A stretch of DNA of 64,000 nucleotides, from NCBI RefSeq assembly GCF_001190945.1, contig NZ_CP011112.1, positions 1,984,001-2,048,000 of the forward strand, given 5' to 3'. Shown here in pieces: positions 56,198 through 64,000 of the stretch. The DNA comes from Luteipulveratus mongoliensis (lineage in GTDB: Bacteria; Actinomycetota; Actinomycetes; Actinomycetales; Dermatophilaceae). Below the pieces are notes generated by a model. It was not told the DNA's origin. It did not search any database and saw only the letters and a program-made list of their open reading frames with translations. Position 1 is the first letter of the stretch, and each line of letters opens with the position of its first letter. The translations under genes and the position numbers were made by a program.

Positions 56198-57043
56198 GTG
56201 ACGGCGACCCTTCTGGACGGTAAGGCCACTCTGGCGACGATCAAGGACGAGCTGCGGACGCGGGTCGCCGCTCTGCAGGCCCAAGGCATCACGCCTGGCC
56301 TCGGCACGGTGCTGGTCGGTGATGACCCCGGATCCCGGTGGTACGTCAACGCCAAGCACAAGGACTGCGCCTCCATCGGCATCAACTCCATCCGGCAGGA
56401 TCTGCCCGCGACGGCGACTCAGGCCGAGGTCGAGGCGGTCATCGACGAGCTCAACGCGGACCCGGGCTGCACCGGCTTCCTCGTCCAGCAGCCCACTGGT
56501 CTGGACGAGTTCGCGCTGCTGTCGCGAGTCGACCCCGACAAGGACGTCGACGGCCTGCACCCGGTCAACCTCGGCAAGCTCGTGCTCGGCGAGGACGGAC
56601 CGCTGCCCTGCACTCCGATCGGCGCCATCGAGCTGCTGCGCCGCTACGACGTGCCGATCGCCGGCGCGGACGTGGTCGTGGTCGGGCGCGGGCTGACCGT
56701 GGGGAGGCCCCTCGGTCTGCTGCTGACCCGACGTTCGGAGAACGCGACAACCACGTTGTGCCACACCGGAACTCGCGACCTCGCCGACCACGTACGGCGT
56801 GCCGACATCGTGGTGGCGGCGGCCGGCGTACCCGGTCTCATCACCAAGGACATGGTCAAGCCAGGGGCGGCCGTGCTCGATGTCGGTGTCTCGCGCGTCG
56901 ACGGCAAGATCGCCGGCGACGTGGCGGCGGATGTCGCCGAGGTCGCGGGCTTCGTCTCGCCCAACCCTGGCGGTGTCGGCCCGTTGACCAGGGCCATGCT
57001 GCTGACCAACGTCGTGGCTGCCGCAGAGCGGCAGCTGCGGTGA
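56198..57043 (+). CDS. folD: Methylenetetrahydrofolate dehydrogenase/cyclohydrolase
   Basis: A 281-residue bifunctional enzyme giving 10-formyl-THF for purine synthesis. The catalytic lysine region is [15 protein letters not shown] (about 48-62), the substrate loop QQPTGLDEF (about 97), and the NADP site [17 protein letters not shown] (about 164-180). [15 protein letters not shown] (about 255-269) is the C-terminal signature. GTG 56198, with GGATAA 6 nt upstream, fits a leaderless start. It supplies the cofactor used by PurN and PurH and overlaps the DUF3017 gene by 4 bp. Confidence 0.96.
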   Translation: MTATLLDGKATLATIKDELRTRVAALQAQGITPGLGTVLVGDDPGSRWYVNAKHKDCASIGINSIRQDLPATATQAEVEAVIDELNADPGCTGFLVQQPTGLDEFALLSRVDPDKDVDGLHPVNLGKLVLGEDGPLPCTPIGAIELLRRYDVPIAGADVVVVGRGLTVGRPLGLLLTRRSENATTTLCHTGTRDLADHVRRADIVVAAAGVPGLITKDMVKPGAAVLDVGVSRVDGKIAGDVAADVAEVAGFVSPNPGGVGPLTRAMLLTNVVAAAERQLR

Positions 57044-57303
57044 TCCCGAGCCGTCTCGGGCCCGTGTGGTGGGCTCTCGCGGCAGGCTGCGCCCTGGCTG
57101 CTGTCGTCATGGTGGCGGGATCGATCCGGCAGGGCGGCTACCTGCTGTCCGGTGTGCTGGTGGTCATCGCCGTCGCGCGGCTCGGCCTGCCGGCGCGGGT
57201 CTGTGACGGCATCGCTGTCCGGTCACGCGGTCTGGACGCGGTGATGTACGTCGCGCTCGCCGTAGCCGTCGCGGTGATCTTCCATGAGGTCAAGCTGCCC
57301 TAG
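57040..57303 (+). CDS. DUF3017 membrane protein
   Basis: An 87-residue protein with three hydrophobic helices (about 7-22, 30-46, 67-82). DUF3017 proteins are nearly always encoded directly behind folD in actinobacteria. The GTGA overlap shows translational coupling. Role unknown. A strong hairpin terminator follows. Confidence 0.86.
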   Translation: MIPSRLGPVWWALAAGCALAAVVMVAGSIRQGGYLLSGVLVVIAVARLGLPARVCDGIAVRSRGLDAVMYVALAVAVAVIFHEVKLP

Positions 57304-57317
57304 CTGCGGGTACGACG

Positions 57318-57347
57318 AAGGGCCCGGTTCGTGAGAACCGGGCCCTT
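57318..57347. terminator. Bidirectional terminator between folD operon and mdh
   Basis: AAGGGCCCGGTTC, GTGA, GAACCGGGCCCTT: 13-bp perfect stem with a tetraloop. It is 15 bp after DUF3017 and 52 bp beyond the mdh stop on the other strand. Confidence 0.88.
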
Positions 57348-57395
57348 GGTCTCGATACGCCCCTCCGCTAGCGCTCCGGGGCTACTCGACCAGCG
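57348..57395. repeat. REP-like half element
   Basis: GGTCTCGATACGCC (57348-57361) through CTACTCGACCAGCG at the end is the right half of the palindromic repeat found twice at 22.7-22.9 kb, here with a slightly different centre (CTCCGCTAGCGCTCCGG). It immediately follows the terminator. Confidence 0.8.
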
Positions 57396-57398
57396 GGT

Positions 57399-58391
57399 TC
57401 AGCCGAGCAGGCCGAGCTTCTTGACGGTCTCGCGCTCGTCCTCGAGCTCCTTGACGGAGGCGTCGATCTTGGCGCGGGAGAAGTCGTTGATCTCCAGACC
57501 CTGCACGATCGACCACTGGCCGTCCTTGATCGTGACCGGGAAGGAGGAGATCAGGCCGGCCGGGACGTCGTACGAGCCGTCGGACGGGACCGCCATCGAG
57601 ACCCAGCTGCCCTCGGCGGTGCCGAGCTGCCAGTCGCGAGCGTGATCGATGGTGGCCGATGCGGCCGAGGCAGCGGACGACGCGCCGCGCGCCTCGATGA
57701 TCGCCGCGCCGCGCTTGGCGACGGTCGGGATGTAGGTCGACTCCAGCCACTCCTGGTCATTGACGACCTCGGCGGCGTTCTTGCCGGCGATCTCCGCATG
57801 GAAGATGTCGGGGTACTGGGTGGCGGAGTGGTTGCCCCAGATGCTGATCTTGCTGATGTCCGCGACAGCGGCGCCGGTCTTGGCGGCCAGCTGAGCGATC
57901 GCGCGGTTGTGATCCAGGCGGGTCAGCGCGGTGAAGCGCTCGGCCGGGATGTCGGGCGCGTTGCTCTGGGCGATCAGGGCGTTGGTGTTGGCCGGGTTGC
58001 CGGTCACCGTGACCTTGATGTCGTCGGCTGCGTGGTCGTTCAGGGCCTTGCCCTGCGGGGCGAAGATGCCGCCGTTGGCCTCGAGCAGGTCACCGCGCTC
58101 CATGCCCGGACCGCGCGGACGCGCGCCGACGAGCAGGGCGTGGTTGACGCCGTCGAAGACCGTGTTGGGGTCGTCGCCGATCTCGACGCCGGCCAGCGTG
58201 GTGAACGCGCTGTCGTCGAGCTCCATGACGACGCCCTCGAGCGCCTTGAGCGCGGGGGTGATCTCCAGCAGCCGCAGCTCGACGGGCTGCTCCGGGCCGA
58301 ACAGGGCCCCACTGGCGATGCGGAACAGAAGGCTGTAGCCGATGTTGCCGGCGGCGCCGGTGACGGCGACCTTGATGGGCGTGGTGCTCAC
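57399..58391 (-). CDS. mdh: Malate dehydrogenase
   Basis: A 330-residue NAD-dependent enzyme of the MDH type 2 group. [19 protein letters not shown] (about 10-28) binds NAD; the active-site arginines lie in [14 protein letters not shown] (about 89-102) and TRLDHNRA; the catalytic histidine is in [12 protein letters not shown] (about 187-198). GTG 58391 is supported by AAGGGAA upstream. Completes the TCA set with sucCD. Confidence 0.96.
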   Translation of the reverse strand: MSTTPIKVAVTGAAGNIGYSLLFRIASGALFGPEQPVELRLLEITPALKALEGVVMELDDSAFTTLAGVEIGDDPNTVFDGVNHALLVGARPRGPGMERGDLLEANGGIFAPQGKALNDHAADDIKVTVTGNPANTNALIAQSNAPDIPAERFTALTRLDHNRAIAQLAAKTGAAVADISKISIWGNHSATQYPDIFHAEIAGKNAAEVVNDQEWLESTYIPTVAKRGAAIIEARGASSAASAASATIDHARDWQLGTAEGSWVSMAVPSDGSYDVPAGLISSFPVTIKDGQWSIVQGLEINDFSRAKIDASVKELEDERETVKKLGLLG

Positions 58392-58530
58392 GGTGTTCCC
58401 TTCGAGCAAGCTGGGTTGATAACGCCTCGGACCGTAGCAGCGCAAGGCCTGCGGACGGTGAGCGGTCCCGGAGTCTCAGCGCGTGGACGTGGTCTGCAAC
58501 AGCATGTAATGAATTAGATAACGTCGAATT

Positions 58531-59613
58531 ATGAGCGACCTCTCCTTTGCCTACTGGGTACCCAACGTCTCCGGCGGTCTTGTCGTCAGCACCCTGCCGC
58601 AGCGCACCGATCACAGCCCGGCGTACAACATCGAGACGGCGCAGATCGCCGAGCGCAACGGCTTCGACTACGCCCTGACCCAGGTGCGCTACCTGGCGTC
58701 GTACGGCGCCGATGCCCAGCACGAGTCGACCTCCTTCTCCCAGCTGCTGCTGGCGCACACCGAGCGCCTCAAGGTGATCGCCGCGGTCCACCCAGGCTTC
58801 TGGCAGCCGGCGGTGCTGGCCAAGCTCGCGGCCACAGCGCAGGAGTGGAGCGGCGGCCGGTTCGCGCTCAACGTCGTCTCCGGCTGGTTCGCCAAGGAGT
58901 TCACCAACCTGGGGGAGCCGTGGCTGGATCACGAGGAGCGCTACCGCCGGTCGGAGGAGTTCATCGAGGTGCTGCGTGGTGCGTGGGGCGAGGACGACTT
59001 CGCCTTCCGTGGCGACTTCTACCGCACCCGTGACCTGACGTTCCGGCCGCAGCCGGAGACGCCGCCGGAGGTGTTCCAGGGAGGCAACTCCACCAGCGCC
59101 CGGCGGATGGCCGGTCGGTTGTCGGACTGGTACTTCATGAACGGCAACACGATCGAGGCCGTACGCGAGCAGATCGATGAGGTCAGCGGCTACGGCGTCC
59201 AGCACAACCGGCGTCCGGGCTTCGGGCTCAACGGTTTTGCGGTCGTACGTGACACGGAGGACGAGGCGCGCCAGGTCGTACAGGACATCATCGACAACGC
59301 CGACGCCGACAAGGTCCGCGACTTCGGCAACGCCGTGAAGGCCGCCGGCCAGTCCAGCAGTGACGGCAAGGGCATGTGGGCGGGATCGGAGTTCAAGGAC
59401 CTGGTCCAGTACAACGACGGCTTCAAGACCGGGCTGGTCGGCACACCGGAGCAGGTCGCCCGGCGGATCGTCGACTACAAGAAGGTCGGGGTCGACCTGC
59501 TGCTGCTCGGCTTCCTGCATGTCAAGGAAGAGGTGGAGCGCTTCGGTCGCGACGTCATCCCGCTGGTGCGTGAGCTCGAGGCACGCGAGTCGCCGGAGCG
59601 GCGTACGGCCTGA
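58531..59613 (+). CDS. sfnG: Dimethylsulfone monooxygenase SfnG-like
   Basis: A 360-residue luciferase-like (LLM) FMNH2-dependent monooxygenase. FAYWVPNVSGGLVVS (residues 6-20), NGFDYALTQVRYLASYGA (about 48-65) and LNVVSGWFAKEF (about 111-122) are closely similar to SfnG, which converts dimethyl sulfone to methanesulfinate for sulfur supply. Other sulfonate genes are not present. The start lies in an AT-rich stretch (58501-58533) without a Shine-Dalgarno. Alternative: a related alkanesulfonate or LLM enzyme. Confidence 0.88.
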   Translation: MSDLSFAYWVPNVSGGLVVSTLPQRTDHSPAYNIETAQIAERNGFDYALTQVRYLASYGADAQHESTSFSQLLLAHTERLKVIAAVHPGFWQPAVLAKLAATAQEWSGGRFALNVVSGWFAKEFTNLGEPWLDHEERYRRSEEFIEVLRGAWGEDDFAFRGDFYRTRDLTFRPQPETPPEVFQGGNSTSARRMAGRLSDWYFMNGNTIEAVREQIDEVSGYGVQHNRRPGFGLNGFAVVRDTEDEARQVVQDIIDNADADKVRDFGNAVKAAGQSSSDGKGMWAGSEFKDLVQYNDGFKTGLVGTPEQVARRIVDYKKVGVDLLLLGFLHVKEEVERFGRDVIPLVRELEARESPERRTA

Positions 59614-59621
59614 TCGTCCGG

Positions 59622-61088
59622 TCAGATGTGCGGCGCCGCCAGCCGCGCACCCGCGAATGGCGTTGCGGCTGCTGTGAATCCGTGTCCGCCAGTGAGCTTC
59701 ATCGAGTTGCCCTTGGCAGTCCGGGCGTAGACACCACCGACGTCGCGGTAGCCCGCCGACCGCTCACCCGTGCGCAGCTGCACCGCGCCCAGGCGGACGC
59801 TGTTGCCCGTCGAGCACAGCCCGACCGCGGACGGTGTGGCGAACTGGTCCGACCACGGGTCGACGACCATCGTGTTGCCGACCGAGACGTTGGCGTTGTC
59901 GTACCAGAGAGAGATCCCGAACGGCGAGGGCTCCTCGATGCGGTTGCCCTCCAGCTGTACGCCCTGGGTCTGGTACATCTGAATCCCGCCGGAGACGTTG
60001 TTGGGGTCGGAGCCGACGCCGTCCGGCCGCAGGCCACCGCCGTGGCCGCGAATGATGTTGTCCCGCACCTCTCCGGTGGCGGCCATGATGCGAGCACCGG
60101 GCCCGCCCGCGCCGACGAGCCGCACTCCAGGTCCCTTGGAGCCGTCGCTGACGCCGCTGTCGATCTCACAGCTGCGCGCCACGCAGTGCTGCGGCGCCCA
60201 GCGGTCGTGGCCGTTGGTGTCCGAGCTCGGGACGAAGGCGATGCCGATGAGGCAGCCCTTGATCGTCGTACCGATGACCTTGATGCCGACGCCCCCGTGG
60301 GTGTCGACGCCCTCCCAGCCGGTACGACTGATGTGGCCCCCGCGGACCGTGCAGTCGCGCGAGACCGGGCTCAGCTCGATCGGCCTGGTGGCATCGCGGG
60401 TGAAGGCGATCGGGTAGGACTGGAGGTAGCCGCCGGCCAGGATGCCCTGCAGTGCGGACACGGTCGGGTTGCGCAGCTCGACCCGGCTGGCCGACATCAT
60501 CATGAAGCCCGCGTAGCAGCAGCGGGTCACGGTGCAGTCCTCCAGTATCGCGCCGCTCATATGGCCCGCCCACCAGCCCGCAGCGCCGAATCCGTCGACC
60601 GTGACATCGGTGAACCGCAGCCCACGGACCGGGTGGGCCGGCGTCCCCGCGATGTCGAAGGCGCGGTGGTTGAGGGCGTACCGCGTCGGCTTGTCGCCAT
60701 GCAGCTGCAGCCCGATGAACGAGGCTCCGGATGCATCCGATCCCAGCTGCCAGGCGGGCGTCGTGCCGTTGGCCACGACGTGCGCGCCGCGGCCGTCGAT
60801 GACCAGCTGACGGCGGATTCGGACCGGGCCGGCCGAGAGGTTGAGCGTGGTGCCGAGCGGGACACGGACGGTCGTACCGGCAGGTGTTGCGTCGAGAACG
60901 TGCTGGAGCTGGGTCGTCGCGGACGCCGTGCCGCCGAGGTCGATCGAAGGCGCGATGTCGCGCAGATCGACCTGCGCAGGGCGGCTGGTGGCGCTCACCG
61001 GAGGGCTGTGCGAGTCGCAGGCGGCGAGGGCGGCAACGGATACGGCAGCCGTCGACCCTCGGATCAGCTGCCGGCGGGTGAGGTTCAT
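59622..61088 (-). CDS. Tat-exported lipoprotein with right-handed beta-helix
   Basis: A 488-residue protein. The N-terminus has a twin-arginine motif (TRRQLIRGS) followed by a lipobox VAALAAC (Cys at about residue 24), so it should be a Tat-dependent lipoprotein. The remainder is a right-handed parallel beta-helix (pectate-lyase-like repeats, about 70-450) with regular VxxGN and VRGGHIS-type turns. Such proteins act on polysaccharides or form adhesive rods. It is divergent from the ATP-grasp ligase, 51 bp apart. Substrate unknown. Confidence 0.84.
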   Translation of the reverse strand: MNLTRRQLIRGSTAAVSVAALAACDSHSPPVSATSRPAQVDLRDIAPSIDLGGTASATTQLQHVLDATPAGTTVRVPLGTTLNLSAGPVRIRRQLVIDGRGAHVVANGTTPAWQLGSDASGASFIGLQLHGDKPTRYALNHRAFDIAGTPAHPVRGLRFTDVTVDGFGAAGWWAGHMSGAILEDCTVTRCCYAGFMMMSASRVELRNPTVSALQGILAGGYLQSYPIAFTRDATRPIELSPVSRDCTVRGGHISRTGWEGVDTHGGVGIKVIGTTIKGCLIGIAFVPSSDTNGHDRWAPQHCVARSCEIDSGVSDGSKGPGVRLVGAGGPGARIMAATGEVRDNIIRGHGGGLRPDGVGSDPNNVSGGIQMYQTQGVQLEGNRIEEPSPFGISLWYDNANVSVGNTMVVDPWSDQFATPSAVGLCSTGNSVRLGAVQLRTGERSAGYRDVGGVYARTAKGNSMKLTGGHGFTAAATPFAGARLAAPHI

Positions 61089-61139
61089 GCCCGCCGCTCA
61101 GTCACAGGCTCGATCGTAGGGCCTTTAGGGTTGTGCGCT

Positions 61140-62411
61140 GTGACGCGCGTACCCGACAACCAGTCGTTCATCCCGGTCCTCCTCGGGGCCGATGCAGCGA
61201 CCTACAGCCTCGCCCGGAGCTTTCACGAGGAGTACGACGTCGTGTCCGTGGCCGTGTCGCGGCTCGGGGCCGGGCCGGTCGCGAACTCGCGGATCATCGA
61301 GGTCTCGCGCTGTGCCGACTTCGACGATCCCGGCGGCCTGGTCGCGCACCTGACGGCGCTGGGGGAGCGCTTCGGCGACAAGCCGCTCCTGCTGCTGACC
61401 AGCATGGACTTCCTGGTCCGCCGCATCGTCCAGCTGCGGGGCCAGCTCGAGCCGCGCTTCACCATCCCGTACGTCGACCTGGACCTGATGGAGCGGCTGA
61501 CGCAGAAGGAGAACTTCTCCGAGCTGTGCACCGAGCTCGGCATCGCGCACCCCAAGACGGTCGTCTACGACGTGCCCCAGCACGCCTCGCTGCGGCAGAC
61601 GCTCGAGCTCGATCTGACGTACCCCATCATCGCCAAGCCCGGCGACACCCCGGCGTACCACGAGGTCGACTTCCCCGGGAAGCAGAAGGTCCACACGGCT
61701 GCCTCTCGCGAGGAGCTGGACGACCTGATGCAGCGCGTCCACGACAGCGGCTACCCGGGCACGTTCATCCTCCAGGACATGATCCCGGGCCTGGACGACG
61801 GCATGCGGATCCTCACCTGCTACTCGGACAAGAGCGGCACGGTGCGCTTCGCGTCCTTCGGGCACGTGCTGCTGGAAGAGCATTTGCCGGCGACCCTCGG
61901 TGTGCCCGCGGCGATCATCACCGGCGAGAACCACCAGGTGGTGCAAGAGGCGAAAAGGCTTCTGGAGCATGTGGGTTGGCGCGGCTATGCCAACTTCGAC
62001 CTCAAGTACGACCCGCGCGACGGCACCACCAAGTTCTTCGAGCTCAACCCGCGTCTGGGCCGTTCCAACTTCTACGTCACGGCGTCCGGCCACAACCCGG
62101 TCCGCTACTACGTCGAGGAATACGTCGAAGGCTCCGACCTCTCCGACGAGCCGCCGCTGCTGGAGTCCACCAAGGAGGAGCTCTACACCTCCCTGCCTGT
62201 GCCCCTGGTGCTGCGCTACCTGCCGAATGACCTGCGCAAGAAGGTCATCGGCCTCGCCGCACGCGGTCGGGTGACCAATCCCTTGATGTACGTGCGGGAT
62301 CCGCACCCCAAGCGATGGGCGTACGTCATGGCCTTCAGCGTCAACCAGGTGCGCAAGTACGCCCGGGTCTATCCGCCGCCCAAGCGCAACGCTGACGGGA
62401 CCGCGGCATGA
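61140..62411 (+). CDS. ATP-grasp carboxylate-amine ligase, probable D-aspartate ligase
   Basis: A 423-residue ATP-grasp protein. The nucleotide lysine loop is YPIIAKPGDTPAYHEVDFPG (about 161-180), followed by FILQDMIPGLDDGMRI (about 208-223) and metal ligands in FFELNPRLGRSNFY (about 299-312). It resembles D-aspartate ligases (Aslfm/AslA), which add D-Asp to the lysine side chain of the peptidoglycan stem peptide. It overlaps an aspartate racemase gene by 4 bp, which supports this reading. No membrane helices. Another amino acid ligase role is possible. Confidence 0.84.
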   Translation: MTRVPDNQSFIPVLLGADAATYSLARSFHEEYDVVSVAVSRLGAGPVANSRIIEVSRCADFDDPGGLVAHLTALGERFGDKPLLLLTSMDFLVRRIVQLRGQLEPRFTIPYVDLDLMERLTQKENFSELCTELGIAHPKTVVYDVPQHASLRQTLELDLTYPIIAKPGDTPAYHEVDFPGKQKVHTAASREELDDLMQRVHDSGYPGTFILQDMIPGLDDGMRILTCYSDKSGTVRFASFGHVLLEEHLPATLGVPAAIITGENHQVVQEAKRLLEHVGWRGYANFDLKYDPRDGTTKFFELNPRLGRSNFYVTASGHNPVRYYVEEYVEGSDLSDEPPLLESTKEELYTSLPVPLVLRYLPNDLRKKVIGLAARGRVTNPLMYVRDPHPKRWAYVMAFSVNQVRKYARVYPPPKRNADGTAA

Positions 62412-63175
62412 GTACGCCGGATGCTCGGGTCTCCCTGGAGCAGGGCTGGGCGGGGCCGACGGTCGGGATCATGGGCGGTCTCGGGCCGCTGGCCGGCGCG
62501 ACGTTCCTGCGAGTGCTGACCTTGCTGACGCCTGCGAAGCGCGACCAGGACCACCTCGACGCCATCCTGCTGAGCCACGCCACGACACCCGATCGCACAG
62601 CGCGCATCGTGGATGAATCAGCGACCGATCCGGGACCCGTGCTGCTCGCGGATGCGTTGCGGCTGCAGGCCATTGGCGCGTCCTTCATTGCCGTGCCGTG
62701 CAACACGGCGCACGAGTTCTTGCACGCGGTCCAGGGCGAGGTCCAGGTGCCGCTGATCGACATCGTGGACGTCACTGCGGCCGCGGCGGTAGACCGAGCG
62801 CGTCACCTGTCGGGCTCGCAGTCACCTCGCATCGGCATCCTCGCGACCGACGGCACCCGCGCCGCCGGCATCTACGCCAAGGCGATCCGGGAGCTCGGGG
62901 CCGAGCCGGTCGACACCTCCGATGACGAGCAGCGCGAGGTCATGCGCATCATCTACGAACAGGTGAAGGCAGGGCTGCCGAGCGACCTCGCCGCGTTCAC
63001 GGCCCTGGTCGACGCGATGGTCGAGAAGGGTTGCGCCGCAGTCGTCGTCGGCTGCACCGAGCTCTCCGTGGCATACGAGGAGCACGACCTCGGCTCCGAC
63101 AGTCGCCTCGTCGACTCGATCGACTCCCTGGCCCGCGCCACGATCACCCGCGCCGGTCGTACGCCCCTGACCTGA
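62408..63175 (+). CDS. Aspartate/glutamate racemase
   Basis: A 255-residue cofactor-independent racemase. The two catalytic cysteines are in VPCNTAHEF (about 97-105) and VVGCTELSV (about 214-222); GIMGGLGPLAGA (about 20-31) opens the fold. The overlap with the ATP-grasp gene suggests it supplies D-aspartate (L-Asp to D-Asp) for the ligase. A glutamate racemase role is less likely given the partner. Confidence 0.9.
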   Translation: MSTPDARVSLEQGWAGPTVGIMGGLGPLAGATFLRVLTLLTPAKRDQDHLDAILLSHATTPDRTARIVDESATDPGPVLLADALRLQAIGASFIAVPCNTAHEFLHAVQGEVQVPLIDIVDVTAAAAVDRARHLSGSQSPRIGILATDGTRAAGIYAKAIRELGAEPVDTSDDEQREVMRIIYEQVKAGLPSDLAAFTALVDAMVEKGCAAVVVGCTELSVAYEEHDLGSDSRLVDSIDSLARATITRAGRTPLT

Positions 63176-63266
63176 CGTCGATCGCGTCGCGTCGATCGGG
63201 CCCGGAGGTGGCTCGCGCCGTGCCCTATCGGGTGGGGCGCCCAGATCCAGACGGGGGCGGCCAAGG

Positions 63267-63303
63267 ACTGTGCACTGCCCTTTGAGGTGGGGCAGTGCAC
63301 AGT
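63267..63303 (+). terminator. Hairpin terminator of the ligase/racemase operon
   Basis: ACTGTGCACTGCCC and GGGCAGTGCACAGT, 14-bp perfect arms with a 9-nt loop, 92 bp after the racemase stop. No U-tract is visible, so it may be a dyad of another kind. The rest of 63176-63446 (271 bp) has no gene I recognise. Confidence 0.6.
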
Positions 63304-63446
63304 GTGCGGATGGTTCCGTCTTCGGGACCAGGCCCCAGGTGGTGGGGCGCTCGACCGTCGTCCCCATCTCCGCGACGGGCGTGGCGGTGCCCACAGCTCT
63401 CGGCGGCTAGTGGTCATCGCCGACGCGCAGTGGCCACGGTGGAGCC

Positions 63447-63806
63447 ATGAGTCGCCCTGGCTATCCGTACTTCAAGGCAGTGGTCCGTAGTCGGACCAGC
63501 CCCACCCTTGCCCTGCAGGTGGTCCAGGCCCGAGCTGGCCTGAGCGCGCTCACCGAAGTCGGGCTCGCCTTGCGTGAGCTGCGCCGTGCTGAGGGTCTCA
63601 GCCAACGGGCCTTGGCGACTCGCCTAGGTGTCAGCAAGTCGATGATCGGTCGCCTGGAGAAGGACCCGAGCCAGGTGCCGCTGGGCAAGGTGCTGGCTGC
63701 TCTCGAGCCCACGGGCTACACGCTGCGGCTGGCCAGCGCGCAGGGAAGCACTGTGTCCAGTGCGCACTGGACCGGGGCAGACCTGATCGCCAAAGACCTC
63801 GGCTGA
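63447..63806 (+). CDS. XRE-family helix-turn-helix regulator
   Basis: A 119-residue protein. Residues 40-95 are an XRE/Cro-type domain: LALRELRRAEGLSQRALATR followed by LGVSKSMIGRLEKDPSQVPL. The N-terminal 35 residues and the short C-terminus have no known domain. GGAG precedes the ATG by about 6 nt. It stands alone with no adjacent toxin gene, so an antitoxin role is unsupported. Confidence 0.85.
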   Translation: MSRPGYPYFKAVVRSRTSPTLALQVVQARAGLSALTEVGLALRELRRAEGLSQRALATRLGVSKSMIGRLEKDPSQVPLGKVLAALEPTGYTLRLASAQGSTVSSAHWTGADLIAKDLG

Positions 63807-63824
63807 CCCGCCGTTCGACGATGG

Positions 63825-64000
63825 CTAGCAGGTCTCCGGGGTGGCGATGAAGTTGAGGAACGCGATGAAGATCGCCTGGTTGGACTTCAGCCTGGTGGCG
63901 TTCCAGTAACGGATCTGGAACGACGTCACCGGGCCGGGCATCGTGACCGCGACGTTGCCCTGGCCGGACGTGTTCGGGTAGTTCGTGTTGTTCGAGGTGG
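63825..64000 (-). CDS. C-terminal fragment of an exported protein
   Basis: The last 58 codons of a leftward gene that begins beyond the window. The translation ends FIAFLNFIATPETC before TAG (63825-63827). The visible part is Asn/Thr-rich (TSNNTNYPNTSGQGN) with a beta-sandwich pattern (VTMPGPVTSFQIRYWNA), as in extracellular domains of cell-surface proteins. Nothing more can be said without the missing part. Confidence 0.6.
   Translation of the reverse strand, partial: TSNNTNYPNTSGQGNVAVTMPGPVTSFQIRYWNATRLKSNQAIFIAFLNFIATPETC

Noticed and set aside
63447-63806. XRE gene as antitoxin of a toxin-antitoxin pair
   Set aside because: No toxin-sized neighbour; the flanks are a terminator and an exported-protein fragment.

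Overview
The window is GC-rich, densely packed actinobacterial chromosome. Support comes from the gene set (PIG-L deacetylase, PspC two-component locus, DUF3817, DUF3017 behind folD, DUF6350 behind sucCD, a choD/guaB3 neighbourhood), frequent GTG starts, 4-bp stop/start overlaps, and many genes that appear leaderless (TAnnnT about 6 nt before the start). A Micrococcales member of the Dermacoccaceae/Intrasporangiaceae type is a reasonable guess, not a proof. No rRNA, tRNA, CRISPR array, prophage or insertion sequence was recognised. It reads as core chromosome with small accessory patches.

Layout. 1-0.5 kb: a leftward pair, a 91-aa protein and an ATPase cut by the window edge. 0.6-5.7 kb: guaB3, a GNAT enzyme, succinate-semialdehyde dehydrogenase and ChoD. 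5.9-9.4 kb: a heterodimeric ABC exporter with one strongly degenerate nucleotide site. 9.5-12.3 kb: SURF1, DUF3817 and guaA. 12.3-17.1 kb: PAP2 phosphatase, flippase-like protein, PIG-L deacetylase, glycosyltransferase, NUDIX. 17.1-21.4 kb: divergent PspC locus with histidine kinase and response regulator. 21.4-26.2 kb: YcaQ-type glycosylase, a repeat cluster, then a GAF regulator with aldehyde dehydrogenase and DUF779. 27.1-31.2 kb: GntR-creatininase-esterase-AbgT operon. 31.3-37.8 kb: assorted genes (DedA, Uma2, methyltransferase, serine hydrolase, GNAT, TetR/MFS pair). 37.8-43.3 kb: pcrA, M23 peptidase, lone B12-binding domain, secreted M28 peptidase. 43.5-50.0 kb: sucCD, DUF6350, purN, and purH behind a ZTP riboswitch. 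50.1-54.7 kb: DMT transporter and a divergent pair of cyclic-nucleotide-binding protein and cyclase-ATPase. 54.7-59.6 kb: acetyltransferases, YjbQ, folD-DUF3017, mdh, sfnG. 59.6-64 kb: Tat lipoprotein, an ATP-grasp ligase with an aspartate racemase (probable D-Asp crossbridge pair), an XRE regulator and the C-terminus of a secreted protein.

How genes work together. Purine and one-carbon genes (guaB3, guaA, purN, purH, folD) are scattered, but three share a leaderless arrangement and purH has the ZTP switch. sucCD and mdh give TCA functions. The least conventional material is the ABC pair, the 69-bp hairpin and REP-like repeats, the cyclase/receptor pair with a 10-codon leader ORF, the D-Asp ligase/racemase pair, and the GntR/AbgT operon.
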